Assembly (NCBI RefSeq): GCF_016734815.1
Contig: NZ_JAERQF010000006.1
Span: forward strand, 124,001 to 188,000
Direction of reading: 5' to 3'
DNA: 64,000 bases
Origin: Hymenobacter rubidus
GTDB taxonomy: Bacteria > Bacteroidota > Bacteroidia > Cytophagales > Hymenobacteraceae
Shown: positions 9,553 to 18,900 of the stretch, in pieces
Layout: the number at the start of each line of letters is the position of its first letter
How positions within the stretch are numbered: position 1 is the first letter of the stretch
Translations under genes and position numbers: made by a program
Notes under the pieces: model-generated
Databases searched by the model: none
What the model was told of the DNA's origin: nothing
What the model saw: only the letters and a program-made list of their open reading frames with translations

Positions 9553-9598
9553 GACCGATAAATAACGCGTTGGCACAATGCTATATCTCGACCAGTGA

Positions 9599-10039
9599 CT
9601 ACCCAGCGGAAACCTGCTCCGCACTGTCCCTTCTAAGATTATCGCGGGTGCTTTTCTGCACCACCACGGCCGCAAACAGGCTCAGCACAAACGCCATGGC
9701 ATAAAAACCCTTCTCGCTCAACGACAACGTGGCGTGCCACAGCCCCACGGTCAGCAGCAGCACGGTGAGGAGCACCGACACCCAGCTGATGCCATAATAG
9801 AGGTTGATTACCGGGATGCCTTCGAGGCGGTCGCGCACGCTTTTTTGCACCGAAATGGCCGCAAACAAACCAAAAACCAAGACGGTGAAATAATAGCCTT
9901 TCTCGTTCAGCGGCATTTGGGCGTTCCAGAGCCCGATGTTGAAAGCGGCAAAGCCCACGAGCAAGGCAATCCAGGAAGCCCCGACGAAGGCGGCCGAGGG
10001 TTGCGGCGAAGGCGGCGGGTTGGTGACTGACGAATGCAT
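9599..10039 (-). CDS. YiaA/YiaB-type inner membrane protein
   Basis: 146 residues with four membrane segments arranged as two copies of a two-helix unit. Each unit carries a similar motif: [18 protein letters not shown] then [13 protein letters not shown], and [18 protein letters not shown] then [13 protein letters not shown]. This internal duplication is typical of the YiaA/YiaB family, whose function is not known. The start at 10039 gives a short polar N-terminus before the first helix. Confidence 0.85.
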   Translation of the reverse strand: MHSSVTNPPPSPQPSAAFVGASWIALLVGFAAFNIGLWNAQMPLNEKGYYFTVLVFGLFAAISVQKSVRDRLEGIPVINLYYGISWVSVLLTVLLLTVGLWHATLSLSEKGFYAMAFVLSLFAAVVVQKSTRDNLRRDSAEQVSAG

Positions 10040-10204
10040 GAGACAAAAAGGGGGAAGGTGAGGGCTGCGTCCGGCGCATTGACTGCGCAACCCGGAACCA
10101 GCGAAGCAAACCTACCGTCCTCCGACACCAACCGCCAGCGCAAATTTGCCTTTATCAGACTTTTAAAACCGGTATTCACCGCCTGCTAATGCGTAAAAAG
10201 CTGC

Positions 10205-10240
10205 ATAAAAAGAAACCCAGGCCTTATTCAGACCTGGGTT
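10205..10240 (-). terminator. Terminator after mutS2
   Basis: On the minus strand an AACCCAGG stem with its complement is followed by a run of T. It lies about 50 nt past the mutS2 stop codon. Confidence 0.75.
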
Positions 10241-10291
10241 GTGTACTGCTTGATGAGACTTTAGGAAGCAGTCGGCGCGGGGCCGCGCGGG

Positions 10292-12736
10292 CTACTTCAG
10301 TACCGCAATGGTCACCCCATCCCCGCCCCTATCGGCGTGCTCGTCGGCCACGCTGGCCACAGCGCGCTGGCTGCGCAGGTAGTCGCGCACCACTTGGCGG
10401 AGCACGCCGTTGCCCCGGCCATGCAAAAATTTGATTTCGGGCATGCCCAACATCACGGCGTCGTCCACGAAGCTCATGGTTTTGGTGAGGGCGTCCTCGG
10501 CGCGTTCGCCGCGCAGGTCCAGCGTAGGGCTGAAACCGGCCATGCGGTCGGTGATGTTCACGCCATTGCCGCCGCCCGAGCTGCCGCCGCTCAGCTTGCC
10601 GGCTTTGGCCTTGGCGGCCTGCTCCCGCTCCCGGATTTCGGCCCGGCCCAGCTTTTCGAGTTGGTTCACTTTCACCAGCGTTTTCAAGCCACCGAACAGA
10701 ACTTCGGCGGTCTGGCCCTTCACGCTCACCAGTTCGCCGTGGCCTTCCTGGCCGAACAGGGCCACTTTGTCGCCGGGCTGGAGGGCGCCGGCCACGGCCC
10801 GCTCGCGGGACGCCTTGGGCTTGGGCGGCTCAATTTGCAGCTCCTTCTTCACGAAGTTGTCGAGCTTCTCGCGGGCGGCTTTGTTGGTTTCCTTCTCGGC
10901 GTTGCCCCGCCGGATTTCGCCAATGGTGGCCTCAATCTGCTGGTTGGTATTCACCAACAGCGCCTTGGCCTGCTGCTTGGCCGTGCGCAGGGTTTCGATG
11001 CGGGTGTCTTCGATGTGCTGCTTGAGGTCCTGGTATTCCTGGGCAGCTTTCTTGAGGCGGCGCTCGGCTTTGGCGGCTTCGGCGGTGCGGGTTTCCAGCT
11101 CCAGCTTGTCTTTTTCGAGTCCTTCGAGCAGGCGGTCGTAGCGAATTTTGTCCTTGCCCACCAGCTGCGTGGCGCGCTCCACCACCTCCTTCGGCAAGCC
11201 GATTTTGCGGGCAATTTCGATGGCAAACGACGAGCCCGGCTTGCCCACTTCCAGCCGGTAGAGCGGCTGCAGCTTCTCGGGGTCGTAGCGCATGGCCCCG
11301 TTCACGAGGTGCGGGGTGCGCTCGGCGAAGTTCTTGAGGTTGGTGTAGTGCGTGGTGATGACGCCGTACACGCGGGCCCGGTTTAGCTGGTCGAGCACGG
11401 CCTCGGCGATGGCGCCGCCCAGGCTGGGCTCGGTGCCAGTGCCGAATTCGTCAATCAGGACCAGGCTTTTCTTGCCGGCCAGCAGCAGAAACTGCTTCAT
11501 GGCCAGCAGGTGCGAGGAGTAGGTTGAGAGGTCGTTTTCGAGACTCTGCTCGTCGCCGATGTCCAGGAAAATGTCCTCGAACACGCCGGCTTCGGAATTG
11601 TCGGCGCAGGGAATGAGCAGGCCCATTTGCAGCATGAACTGCACGAGGCCCACCGTTTTCAAACTCACCGATTTGCCGCCCGCGTTTGGGCCCGATATCA
11701 CCAGAATGCGCTGCTCGTGGTTCAGCTCCAGGTCCAGGGGCACCACTTCGCGCGGGTCGCCGTTGTCGCGCTTGTGCTGGGCGAAGGCCAATTGCAGCAG
11801 CGGATGGCGCACGCCGTGCCACTTTAGCAGCGGCTTGTTGTGCAGCACCGGCAGCTGGCAATCGAGGGTCACGGCCAAGCGGGCTTTGGCCCGGATAAAG
11901 TCAATCAGCCCGAGGTAGGAATAGGCCTTGCGCAGGTCCGGAATGTGCGGCCGGAGCTGGTCGGTGAGGGCCGTGAGGATGCGAATCAGCTCGCGGTGGT
12001 AGGCGTTGTCGAGGTCTTTGATGTCGTTGTTCAGCTCAAAAACGGCTTCCGGCTCGATGAAAACCGTTTGGCCCGAGGCTGATTCGTCGTGAATCAGGCC
12101 CTTCACCTTGCGCTTGTGCTCGGCGATGACGGGCAGCACCAGCCGCCCGCCCCTAATGGTGGGCTCGGCATCGGACGGAATCCAGCCCTCGGTTTTGGCG
12201 TGGCGCAGGATGCCGGCAATCTGCCGGCGCAGCTGCCCCTGCCGGGCAATGAGCTCCTGCCGAATCTGGCGCAGCAGCGGGCTCGCGTCGTCGCGCACGG
12301 CGCCCTCGTCGTCCACCACCTTGTCCAAGTTGGCCAGCAAATTGCGGTCGACCTGCACGCCAATGCCCAAAAGGCGCAGCGTGGGGTACAGGCTTTCGTC
12401 GGCCTGGGTAAAGAACGTGAGGGCCTGCCGGATGGTGCGCAAACTCATTTTCACCTCAAAAAAGGCGGCCACGTCCAAGTAGGCGCCCGGCAGGGCGGCG
12501 CGCTGGAGGTGCACCTTGGCATCGTGGTAGTGCGAGGCTGGAAAGTCGGCCCCGGAGCGCAGCAGGTACGTGAATTCGTTGGTTTGCTGCAACAGTTTCA
12601 GCAGGGGCTCGTGCTTGGGTTGGAACTCCATGCGGGCCACGTAATGCCGGCCCAAGGCCGAGAGGCAATTGGCTTCGAGCTGCTCGCGCAGGGTGCTGAA
12701 GCCGATTTTTTGTTCGAAGTGTTGGGGTAAAAGCAA
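10292..12736 (-). CDS. mutS2: MutS2 family ATPase with Smr domain
   Basis: 814 residues, typical MutS2 length. Helical core (about 1-330), MutS-type ATPase with Walker A GPNAGGKS (349-356) and Walker B LVLIDEFGTGTEPS, a long coiled-coil clamp (about 510-640), and a C-terminal Smr nuclease-like domain with LDLRGER and HGRGNGVLR near 730-800. It lacks the mismatch-recognition domain of MutS1. MutS2 proteins are linked to suppression of recombination and, in Bacillus, to rescue of collided ribosomes. Complete, no missing motif. Confidence 0.95.
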   Translation of the reverse strand: MLLPQHFEQKIGFSTLREQLEANCLSALGRHYVARMEFQPKHEPLLKLLQQTNEFTYLLRSGADFPASHYHDAKVHLQRAALPGAYLDVAAFFEVKMSLRTIRQALTFFTQADESLYPTLRLLGIGVQVDRNLLANLDKVVDDEGAVRDDASPLLRQIRQELIARQGQLRRQIAGILRHAKTEGWIPSDAEPTIRGGRLVLPVIAEHKRKVKGLIHDESASGQTVFIEPEAVFELNNDIKDLDNAYHRELIRILTALTDQLRPHIPDLRKAYSYLGLIDFIRAKARLAVTLDCQLPVLHNKPLLKWHGVRHPLLQLAFAQHKRDNGDPREVVPLDLELNHEQRILVISGPNAGGKSVSLKTVGLVQFMLQMGLLIPCADNSEAGVFEDIFLDIGDEQSLENDLSTYSSHLLAMKQFLLLAGKKSLVLIDEFGTGTEPSLGGAIAEAVLDQLNRARVYGVITTHYTNLKNFAERTPHLVNGAMRYDPEKLQPLYRLEVGKPGSSFAIEIARKIGLPKEVVERATQLVGKDKIRYDRLLEGLEKDKLELETRTAEAAKAERRLKKAAQEYQDLKQHIEDTRIETLRTAKQQAKALLVNTNQQIEATIGEIRRGNAEKETNKAAREKLDNFVKKELQIEPPKPKASRERAVAGALQPGDKVALFGQEGHGELVSVKGQTAEVLFGGLKTLVKVNQLEKLGRAEIREREQAAKAKAGKLSGGSSGGGNGVNITDRMAGFSPTLDLRGERAEDALTKTMSFVDDAVMLGMPEIKFLHGRGNGVLRQVVRDYLRSQRAVASVADEHADRGGDGVTIAVLK

Positions 12737-12840
12737 GTAGTTGGTCTTTCGGTATTGCGGGAATAGGTTACGAAGGTAAACAGCTAAGCGGGCGGGAAGA
12801 TTCGCGAGCGGAGCAGCAATCGTTACTGCTTATGCCGTTG

Positions 12841-13332
12841 CTAAAGAATATTCGTATCTGGGCTCATCATGGCCGGATGGTCGAGGTGATACTGCGCGAC
12901 GACCTGCATAAAGGCTTCCACCATTCCGACAAAACCTCCGATTGCGCCAAACAGGCTATTAGCAATCAATTTCACCCGGTTGCCATCGGCTAGTGTAAAC
13001 CGCACGACGTCCCCTCCGCGCGTGACCATATACCGATAGGAAACGACCTGCTCAAATAGCACTTCAGCTGTCCGACCGGCAGCTAGGCCGCTTATCAGCA
13101 CCCGGTCGGCCAAGACCGAAATCTGCGTTCCAAAAACCCGAATCCGGGCGTATCTCCAAACGATGAAAAAACCTGTAACCGTCCAGCCGATAAAAAATGA
13201 AAAGGGTAAACCTCGCAGCAAAGGCATGAGCAGCAAAGGCAGCAAGAATACTGCGCTTATTAGTCCTATGATAAACCAAATGTCAACCGGTCTGTAATCG
13301 ACCAGTCGCACATGAAACCATTGATTCATCAT
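12841..13332 (-). CDS. Membrane protein of unknown function
   Basis: About 163 residues with two adjacent membrane segments (about 17-60 from the chosen start), then a soluble beta-rich domain of about 100 residues. The layout resembles small bacterial PH-like membrane proteins, but this is only a shape match. No motif was recognised. The start at 13332 (MMNQWFHV) is preferred over the one 54 nt upstream. Confidence 0.5.
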   Translation of the reverse strand: MMNQWFHVRLVDYRPVDIWFIIGLISAVFLLPLLLMPLLRGLPFSFFIGWTVTGFFIVWRYARIRVFGTQISVLADRVLISGLAAGRTAEVLFEQVVSYRYMVTRGGDVVRFTLADGNRVKLIANSLFGAIGGFVGMVEAFMQVVAQYHLDHPAMMSPDTNIL

Positions 13333-13411
13333 AACACGCTTAATAGAATTTGGCCATCTGGGAGCGGGATAGCTACGCAAGTTCACAATAGGAGCTATTC
13401 CGACTCAGCCG

Positions 13412-14143
13412 TTAAGCAGCCGGCGTGGGCCGCTGGTTGCGCCGGTACAGGCCCAGGTACAGCGCCGTGAAGGTGAACAGGCGCAGCGACACGGTCCATT
13501 CCACGCCGGGCACAAACAGCAATACCCCGGCCAACGCCATCAGGGCGTAGCACAGCCAAGCCAAGGCGCGGCCCGCCCAGCCCTGGTAAAAGTTGGGGCG
13601 GTGCAGTGTTTCGGCGGTCGCCCCGCCGGTGGCCGCCTGGCCTTGCATAGCGCCGCTCAGCGTGAGCACGTCAACCAAGCCGGGCAATTCGGCTTCGGCC
13701 GCCGGGATGCCGCGCTTGGGGCGGTCGGCCAGTTGCAGCATGGGGCCGTGCTCGCGGTATAGCTTGATGTGACTGCCGCCCTGCGAGAGCAGTTCGCCAT
13801 AGCCGGTTATCTCACGCAGCGGCACTTCCAGGGGCTGCACCCCGTAGGCAAGGCTGCGGTCGCGCGGCTCTAGGCGCAGGCTGCGAGGCGTGAGGGTGGC
13901 TAGCAGCGGCAACATGCTGCGGCGCAGCAGCGGCCAGGCCGTGGCCAGCATGAGCAGGCCCACCAGCAACAGGCCCCACCCCGTGCCGCGGTCGCCGTCG
14001 CTCAGCGAAAAGCCGGCAAACAGCAGCACGGGCAGGCTAAAGGACGGAATGAGGATGCCGGCCAGCATCAGCGGCATGCGCACCTGCACCACGTGGCTGC
14101 GCAGGGTGGTGGGGTGAGCGGAAGAAGCGGAAGAATGGGCCAT
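13412..14143 (-). CDS. Membrane protein of unknown function
   Basis: 243 residues. Two membrane segments near the N-terminus, a soluble middle (about 80-170), and two more near the C-terminus. The overall form resembles the preceding gene, so the two may be distant relatives, but no sequence motif proves it. The start at 14143 was chosen because upstream codons encode a Cys/Phe-rich stretch unlike a protein start. The gene follows the TIGR02757 gene on the same strand with a short gap. Confidence 0.5.
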   Translation of the reverse strand: MAHSSASSAHPTTLRSHVVQVRMPLMLAGILIPSFSLPVLLFAGFSLSDGDRGTGWGLLLVGLLMLATAWPLLRRSMLPLLATLTPRSLRLEPRDRSLAYGVQPLEVPLREITGYGELLSQGGSHIKLYREHGPMLQLADRPKRGIPAAEAELPGLVDVLTLSGAMQGQAATGGATAETLHRPNFYQGWAGRALAWLCYALMALAGVLLFVPGVEWTVSLRLFTFTALYLGLYRRNQRPTPAA

Positions 14144-14180
14144 TTGCACTGAGAAGCAGAAGCAGAAGCAAGTCCCGAAT

Positions 14181-14975
14181 TTACTCCTTATCCACCCCCG
14201 CCCCAAACAGCGCAAAATCGTACTTCACCGGGTCCGTTGGGTCCAGCAGGCGCAAATTAGATGTCAACTCCTCGGCGGCTTCCCAGTCCACCAGCTTGCG
14301 ACTGAGCAGGCCCAGGGGGCGGGCCTGGCGCTCGACGTGCAGGTCGATGGGCATGATGAGGTTGGCGGGCGAGAGGCGCTGCCAGAGGCCGAAATCGACG
14401 CCGTGGGCATCGCGGCGCACCAGCCAGCGCAGGTACATGTTCACCCGCTTGCATGCCGATTTGCGGGCCGGCGTGGCCACGTGCTTGCGGGTGCGCGGGG
14501 GCGCATCGGGCAGGCTGAAGAAGTGCTGGTGGAAGTTGATGAGCCGCTCGCGCTGGGTGTGGCCCACCAGAAACGCGGTTTCCAGCGTGTCGTGCTGCCC
14601 GTACCAGTGGCGCAGGAAGTGCACGAAGTACAGCAAATCGGTATCGCAGAACGTGCGGTGGCAGAAGCCCAGCAGGCGCTTCAAATCCTCGTCCTGGTGC
14701 TGGGTGATGAACTGATGGGGGGCGTCGTCCATGCGCTTCATCAACTCGTTGCATTTGCTAATGATGGTCGGGCGCTGCCCCCAGGCCAGCAGCGCCGCGA
14801 AGAGGGCCGCGATTTCAATGTCCGCCCGCTGGGTAAAGCGGTGCGGGATTTGGATGGGGTCGTTTTCAATGAAGTCGGGCCGGTTGTAGCGCTCATACTG
14901 GGCGTCGAGCTGGCGGCGGAGCTGGGCGATGTTCAAAGGGAAGAAGGGCAAGATTTGGGGAGGATGGCACAGCAA
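14181..14975 (-). CDS. TIGR02757 family protein
   Basis: 264 residues. The sequence matches a Bacteroidota and spirochaete family of about this length: ALLAWGQRPTI near residue 65, RRDAHGVDFGLW near 185, and LIMPIDLHVERQARPLGLL near 208. The protein is helical with many conserved Arg, His and Asp residues, suggesting a nucleic-acid enzyme related to helix-hairpin-helix glycosylases, but no activity is established to my knowledge. It ends DPVKYDFALFG, a strongly conserved family tail. Confidence 0.85.
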   Translation of the reverse strand: MLCHPPQILPFFPLNIAQLRRQLDAQYERYNRPDFIENDPIQIPHRFTQRADIEIAALFAALLAWGQRPTIISKCNELMKRMDDAPHQFITQHQDEDLKRLLGFCHRTFCDTDLLYFVHFLRHWYGQHDTLETAFLVGHTQRERLINFHQHFFSLPDAPPRTRKHVATPARKSACKRVNMYLRWLVRRDAHGVDFGLWQRLSPANLIMPIDLHVERQARPLGLLSRKLVDWEAAEELTSNLRLLDPTDPVKYDFALFGAGVDKE

Positions 14976-14981
14976 TAAAAG

Positions 14982-15085
14982 AACGTCATGCTGAGCGCAG
15001 CCGAAGCATCTCGCGTGCTCAAGTAAACCTGTCGATTGGATTACTCACCCACGCGAGATGCTTCGACTTCGCTCAGCATGACGTT
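14982..15085. repeat. 104-bp inverted repeat (REP/MITE-like)
   Basis: Two 36-nt arms (14982-15017 and 15050-15085) are complementary except for two positions and enclose a 32-nt loop. The arms contain GTCATGCTGAGCG and GAAGCATCTCGCGTG. It sits between two leftward genes. No coding capacity. It looks like a dispersed palindromic repeat; copy number cannot be judged from one window. Confidence 0.85.
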
Positions 15086-15114
15086 CCTTTTGCCAAGTTA
15101 GGCAAGCCCCGCCC

Positions 15115-16089
15115 CTACTGCGGAATGTAGTTCGTCTCGACGCGGAAGCGCGAGTCGGCGGTGCCCAGCTTTTGCACAGCGCGGGGCGAGAGGCGCACCA
15201 GAATATTGTTGTTCTCGCCGGTATCGGGCAGCTTGCCGATGACGCGCACGTACACCGACAGGCCATTCATGCTGTTTTTCACCTGCATGATGGTGCCCAC
15301 GGGAGCGGTTTTGTGCAGGGCGAGGTACTTATCGGTCACGCTTTTTTCGATGGGCGCGCCCAGGCCGTTTTCCACCACTCGCGATAGTAATTCGCCGGCC
15401 CGGTTAGGGGTGCGGTCTTCCTTTTCCTCCCGCTCTTTTTCAGCGGGCTTTTCCGGAGTTACCGTCGCAATTTGGGCGGGCTTGTCGGGGGCCGGCGCGG
15501 CGGGGGCTTTCGTGGCTGGGGTTTCGGGCACGGCTTCCACCTCCACGGGGCGCACGGGGGCGGCCGGCTTGGGGGTGGCGGCCACGGGCGCGGCGGTGGC
15601 GCCCTCTTCAGCGGCCTTCAGCAGCAGCAGCTGGCCTACCCGCACGGCGCCGCCCGCCGGTAGCTTGTTCAGCCGAATCAGCTCGTCGGGGGTCAGCTGG
15701 AACTTGCGGGCGATGCCAAATAGGGTTTCGCCTTTGGCCACGGTGTAGTGGGCGGGCACGGCTGCGCCGGCCGGCGCGGCAGGGGCTTTGGCGGTGGCTG
15801 GGGCCGCTGCTTTGCCCGCCGCAGGGCGCGGCACAAACACGATTTGGCCAATGCCGAGGCCGTTGGCAATTTGGGGGTTGGCCTGCGTGAGCTGCGCCAG
15901 GCTGACGTGGTAGCGGCGCGTGAGGGCCGTCAGGGTTTCGCCCGCCGTGACGCGGTGCTTCACAAAGCGCTGGCCGCCGCGCACCTCTACCCCAATAGAG
16001 TCGGAGGGAGCACTTTTGGCCGCAGGCCCTTTGCCAGGACCGGGGCTGCCCAGGGCAAGTAGCGTGAATAGCGAAAGGAGTACAGTCAT
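15115..16089 (-). CDS. LysM-domain cell-envelope protein
   Basis: 324 residues: short hydrophobic N-terminus (probable signal sequence), LysM 1 (about 44-88), LysM 2 (about 114-158), a long Pro/Ala/Glu-rich linker (about 160-225), and a C-terminal domain of about 90 residues with GTIMQVKNSMNGLSVYVRV, which resembles RlpA-like double-psi barrels. LysM modules bind the glycan of peptidoglycan, so this is probably a periplasmic wall-binding protein. The low-complexity linker is typical. The divergent neighbour is kdsB. Confidence 0.75.
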   Translation of the reverse strand: MTVLLSLFTLLALGSPGPGKGPAAKSAPSDSIGVEVRGGQRFVKHRVTAGETLTALTRRYHVSLAQLTQANPQIANGLGIGQIVFVPRPAAGKAAAPATAKAPAAPAGAAVPAHYTVAKGETLFGIARKFQLTPDELIRLNKLPAGGAVRVGQLLLLKAAEEGATAAPVAATPKPAAPVRPVEVEAVPETPATKAPAAPAPDKPAQIATVTPEKPAEKEREEKEDRTPNRAGELLSRVVENGLGAPIEKSVTDKYLALHKTAPVGTIMQVKNSMNGLSVYVRVIGKLPDTGENNNILVRLSPRAVQKLGTADSRFRVETNYIPQ

Positions 16090-16281
16090 AAAATCAATCT
16101 TGCAAAATCAACACCGCCCCCGCCCAGGGGGCCGGCCAAGCAGCCAGCGGAGGCAAAATAACGCAAAAACCGCTGGGAAATTGGCCACCACCGGGGCCGG
16201 TTGGTCCCCGGGCCCGTTCTTTGAATAACAATTGCTGAAATAGCGTCCTGCTTCTCGTTCATTTTTCCCTGGTTTGCCCCG

Positions 16282-17037
16282 ATGGTTCTTGGCCTGATTC
16301 CCGCCCGTTTTGCGTCCACGCGCCTGCCCGGCAAGCCCCTGCTCGACCTGGGCGGGCAAAGCATGATTCAGCGGGTGGTGGCCCAGGCCCGGCAAGCCAA
16401 CCTGGCCCGCGTGGTGGTGGCCACCGATGACGAGCGGATTCTACAGCACGTGCAGGAATTCGGGGGCGAGGCCGTGCTCACCCGCGCCGACCACCCCAGC
16501 GGCACCGACCGCCTTTGGGAAGCCTTCCAGCTGCTGGGCAGCCCCGCCGAGGTGCACTGCATCGTCAACATTCAAGGCGACGAGCCGTTCATTCACCCCG
16601 GCCAAATCAATGCCCTGGCCACCTTTTTTGCCGATGCAGCCACCGCGCCCGACATCGCCACGCTGGTAAAACCCGTGCTCACGGACGAGGAATTATTCAG
16701 CCCGCATTTGCCCAAAGTCGTGCTCAGCCAGCAGGGCCACGCCATGTATTTCAGCCGCCACCCCCTGCCCTACCAGCGCGGCCGCGAGCCAAGCGAATGG
16801 CTGGCGCACCACCCCTACCTGCGCCACCTGGGGCTCTACGCCTATAAGCCGTCCGTGCTGGCCCGGCTCACCCAATTGCCCGTGTCGCCGCTCGAAGCAG
16901 CCGAAAGCCTCGAGCAGTTGCGCTGGCTCGAAGCGGGCTTCCGCATTCAGTGCGCCAAAACCGAGCTCGAAGCCTTCGGCATCGATACGCCCGAAGACAT
17001 GGAACGGGCGCGGAAAAGGTTGAGCAGTGAGCAGTGA
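16282..17037 (+). CDS. kdsB: 3-deoxy-manno-octulosonate cytidylyltransferase (KdsB)
   Basis: 251 residues, the family's standard length. The enzyme couples Kdo to CTP, giving CMP-Kdo for lipopolysaccharide inner core synthesis in the cytoplasm. Visible motifs: IPARFASTRLPGKPL (nucleotide binding), VVATDDERI, NIQGDEPFI, and the C-terminal ETKxxLEAFGIDTPEDM-like segment. The last codons and stop lie inside a tandem heptamer repeat, so the final few residues are the product of a repeat tract. Confidence 0.95.
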   Translation: MVLGLIPARFASTRLPGKPLLDLGGQSMIQRVVAQARQANLARVVVATDDERILQHVQEFGGEAVLTRADHPSGTDRLWEAFQLLGSPAEVHCIVNIQGDEPFIHPGQINALATFFADAATAPDIATLVKPVLTDEELFSPHLPKVVLSQQGHAMYFSRHPLPYQRGREPSEWLAHHPYLRHLGLYAYKPSVLARLTQLPVSPLEAAESLEQLRWLEAGFRIQCAKTELEAFGIDTPEDMERARKRLSSEQ

Positions 17038-17067
17038 GCAGTGAGCAGTGAGCAGTGAGCAGTGAGC
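17022..17067. repeat. Tandem GAGCAGT heptamer repeat
   Basis: About 6.5 uninterrupted copies of the 7-nt unit GAGCAGT, overlapping the 3' end of kdsB. A change in copy number would alter the last residues and the stop position of KdsB. Confidence 0.9.
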
Positions 17068-17083
17068 AAAAGGAAGGCCTTGC

Positions 17084-17530
17084 TCAACTTTTGGTTCCCA
17101 AGCCCTTATCGACTCGGTCCACCACCTGCGCTTCGGGGGTGGCTTCGTGGCGTTCTTCGCGCATTTCGCGGGACAGGAAGTAGTTGAGCGCCGTCCGAAT
17201 CACGGCGATGGCGCCGAGCTTACCAATTTGCTCCCAACTGGGCGCAATGGCGGTGGACAGAATATCCGCCCCCAGCTGAAACTCCAGCGCCAGGGCCAGG
17301 TAGCGGGCCAGCGCCAGCCGAATGGCTGTAAAATCAGCCGTTTGCTGCTTGGCAAGGGCTCTCACCAGCAGCCAGCCGGCGCTCAGAATGCCCAGCACAA
17401 TGATGGTGGCGCCCACGGCTTCCACGCCCAGCTTCAGCCACAGCACCGCGCTGATGACGGCATTTTCGGCCTGGCCGTGCAGGGACGAGACGTCGCGCGC
17501 AGCCTCGGGAAATGCGGAGAGTTGAAACAT
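17084..17530 (-). CDS. DUF1622 family membrane protein
   Basis: 148 residues with three membrane segments. ARYLALALEFQLGADILSTAIAPSW, near residue 90, and IAVIRTALNYFLSREM are the conserved core of the DUF1622 family. Function unknown. It converges on kdsB across the heptamer repeat and follows the SUI1 gene on the same strand. Confidence 0.85.
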   Translation of the reverse strand: MFQLSAFPEAARDVSSLHGQAENAVISAVLWLKLGVEAVGATIIVLGILSAGWLLVRALAKQQTADFTAIRLALARYLALALEFQLGADILSTAIAPSWEQIGKLGAIAVIRTALNYFLSREMREERHEATPEAQVVDRVDKGLGTKS

Positions 17531-17594
17531 GGCCGCGGATGAGTTAGGGGAATACAGGCCCTGAGAAAAAGGCCGCTGATGCGTCGGCTATCCG

Positions 17595-17930
17595 TTAGCC
17601 ACCGGCCTTCTTGGCTTTGTAGCCCTCCTTGAGCAGCACTTCCAGCACTTTGTCGCGGAAATCGCCTTGCACGACTACTTCGCCGTCTTTGGCGCTGCCG
17701 CCCACCCCACACTTGGTTTTGAGCAGCTTGCCCAAGGCCTGCAAGTCGGCATCGGTGCCCACAAAGCCGGTCACCAGCGTTACCTGCTTGCCGCCCCGCT
17801 GCTTTTTGTCGAGCTGCACCCGCAGCTGCTGTTGCTGGGGCGGCAGCGTAGTGGCTGGGCCGGGCTCGTTGGATTGGTAGGAGAAGTCGGGATTGGTGGA
17901 ATACACCACGCCGGTTCGGTTCTGTTTCAT
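17595..17930 (-). CDS. SUI1/eIF1-like translation factor (YciH family)
   Basis: 111 residues. The C-terminal 80 residues match the SUI1 fold: KKQRGGKQVTLVTGF, then LGKLLKTKCGVGGSAKDG and IxVQGDF-like VVVQGDFRDKVLEVL. Bacterial relatives influence start-codon selection on the ribosome. The N-terminus is polar and glutamine-rich, as is usual in Bacteroidota. Probably transcribed after the lipid kinase gene, 23 nt upstream on the same strand. Confidence 0.9.
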   Translation of the reverse strand: MKQNRTGVVYSTNPDFSYQSNEPGPATTLPPQQQQLRVQLDKKQRGGKQVTLVTGFVGTDADLQALGKLLKTKCGVGGSAKDGEVVVQGDFRDKVLEVLLKEGYKAKKAGG

Positions 17931-17953
17931 GGTTATTGATTTCTGAATCAGTA

Positions 17954-18823
17954 TTAAACGGCCACAGCCAGCGCCAACGGCAGTAGGTCAACGGTAAACT
18001 CCGCGGCGTGCCCCATGTAGTCGCCGTCTACGTGGAAGCCGATGGGTGCCTGGGCCACTACCCGCCCCTTTGGTACCCGAAAATACTCGGCAGCGTTGGT
18101 TTTTGGCAGGGTGCCCAGGGCCATGGCCAGGCTGACGCGGAAGGCCCGGCCCACGGGCAACGCATCAATTAGGCACACGTCAAGCAGGCCGTCGCGCAAG
18201 TCGGCCAGGGGCGCGATGTAGGCGTTGTTGCCATATTGCGAGGCATTGGCGAAGGCCAGCACGTAGCAGTCGGTGGCTCTTTGCTGGCCGTCCAGGTTCA
18301 TTTGCACCGGCACGGGGCGGTAGCGGCGGTACTCGCGCAGCGTCACGCGCAGGTAGGTACTCAGCCCGCGCGAGCCGGCTTCGGCAAAGTGCTGGCTCAC
18401 GTGCGCATCAAACCCCAGCCCGGCTGTGCAAAAAAACGGGTGGCCGTTCATCACCCCCACATCCATGCGGCTGAACGCGGGCGCCGCCAGCCGGCGCAGG
18501 GCGGCGGGCACGCCCAGCGGCACTTTCAGGTGGCGGGCCAGGCCGTTGCCCGAGCCCTGCGGCACAATGCCCAAAGCCGCGTCGGTGCCCAACAGGCCGC
18601 GTCCGACTTCGTTGATGGTCCCGTCGCCGCCCACGGCCACCACCACCCGAAAACCTTCCGTCGCCGCCTGTCGGGCCAGCTCCACGGCGTGCCCCGCGTA
18701 AGCAGTAGGCCTGATTTCGTAATCGGGCTCCCGCCCCCCAAAATACCGGGCAATCAGGGCCGGCAGGTCGTGGCGGTGGCTGGGGCCGGCCTTGGGGTTG
18801 AGGATGAAGCAGGTTTTAGGCAA
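17954..18823 (-). CDS. Diacylglycerol/lipid kinase family protein (YegS/BmrU-like)
   Basis: 289 residues. N-terminal ILNPKAG and VVAVGGDGTINEVGRGL are the nucleotide-binding motifs, followed by GIVPQGSGNGLARHL. The C-terminal half is the beta-rich lipid-binding domain. The family phosphorylates diacylglycerol, sphingoid bases or related lipids at the membrane face; the substrate is not predictable here. Confidence 0.9.
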   Translation of the reverse strand: MPKTCFILNPKAGPSHRHDLPALIARYFGGREPDYEIRPTAYAGHAVELARQAATEGFRVVVAVGGDGTINEVGRGLLGTDAALGIVPQGSGNGLARHLKVPLGVPAALRRLAAPAFSRMDVGVMNGHPFFCTAGLGFDAHVSQHFAEAGSRGLSTYLRVTLREYRRYRPVPVQMNLDGQQRATDCYVLAFANASQYGNNAYIAPLADLRDGLLDVCLIDALPVGRAFRVSLAMALGTLPKTNAAEYFRVPKGRVVAQAPIGFHVDGDYMGHAAEFTVDLLPLALAVAV

Positions 18824-18900
18824 AATGTGGGTTTGAGGTGAAGGAAGGAAGTGGAAATACGAAGAATGTGAGGAATGAGTAAAAAGTAAAGTGGGGCCTA

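Noticed and set aside
17022..17067. CRISPR-like array
   Set aside because: Seven-base tandem units without spacers are a simple microsatellite; no CRISPR array or cas gene is present in the window.
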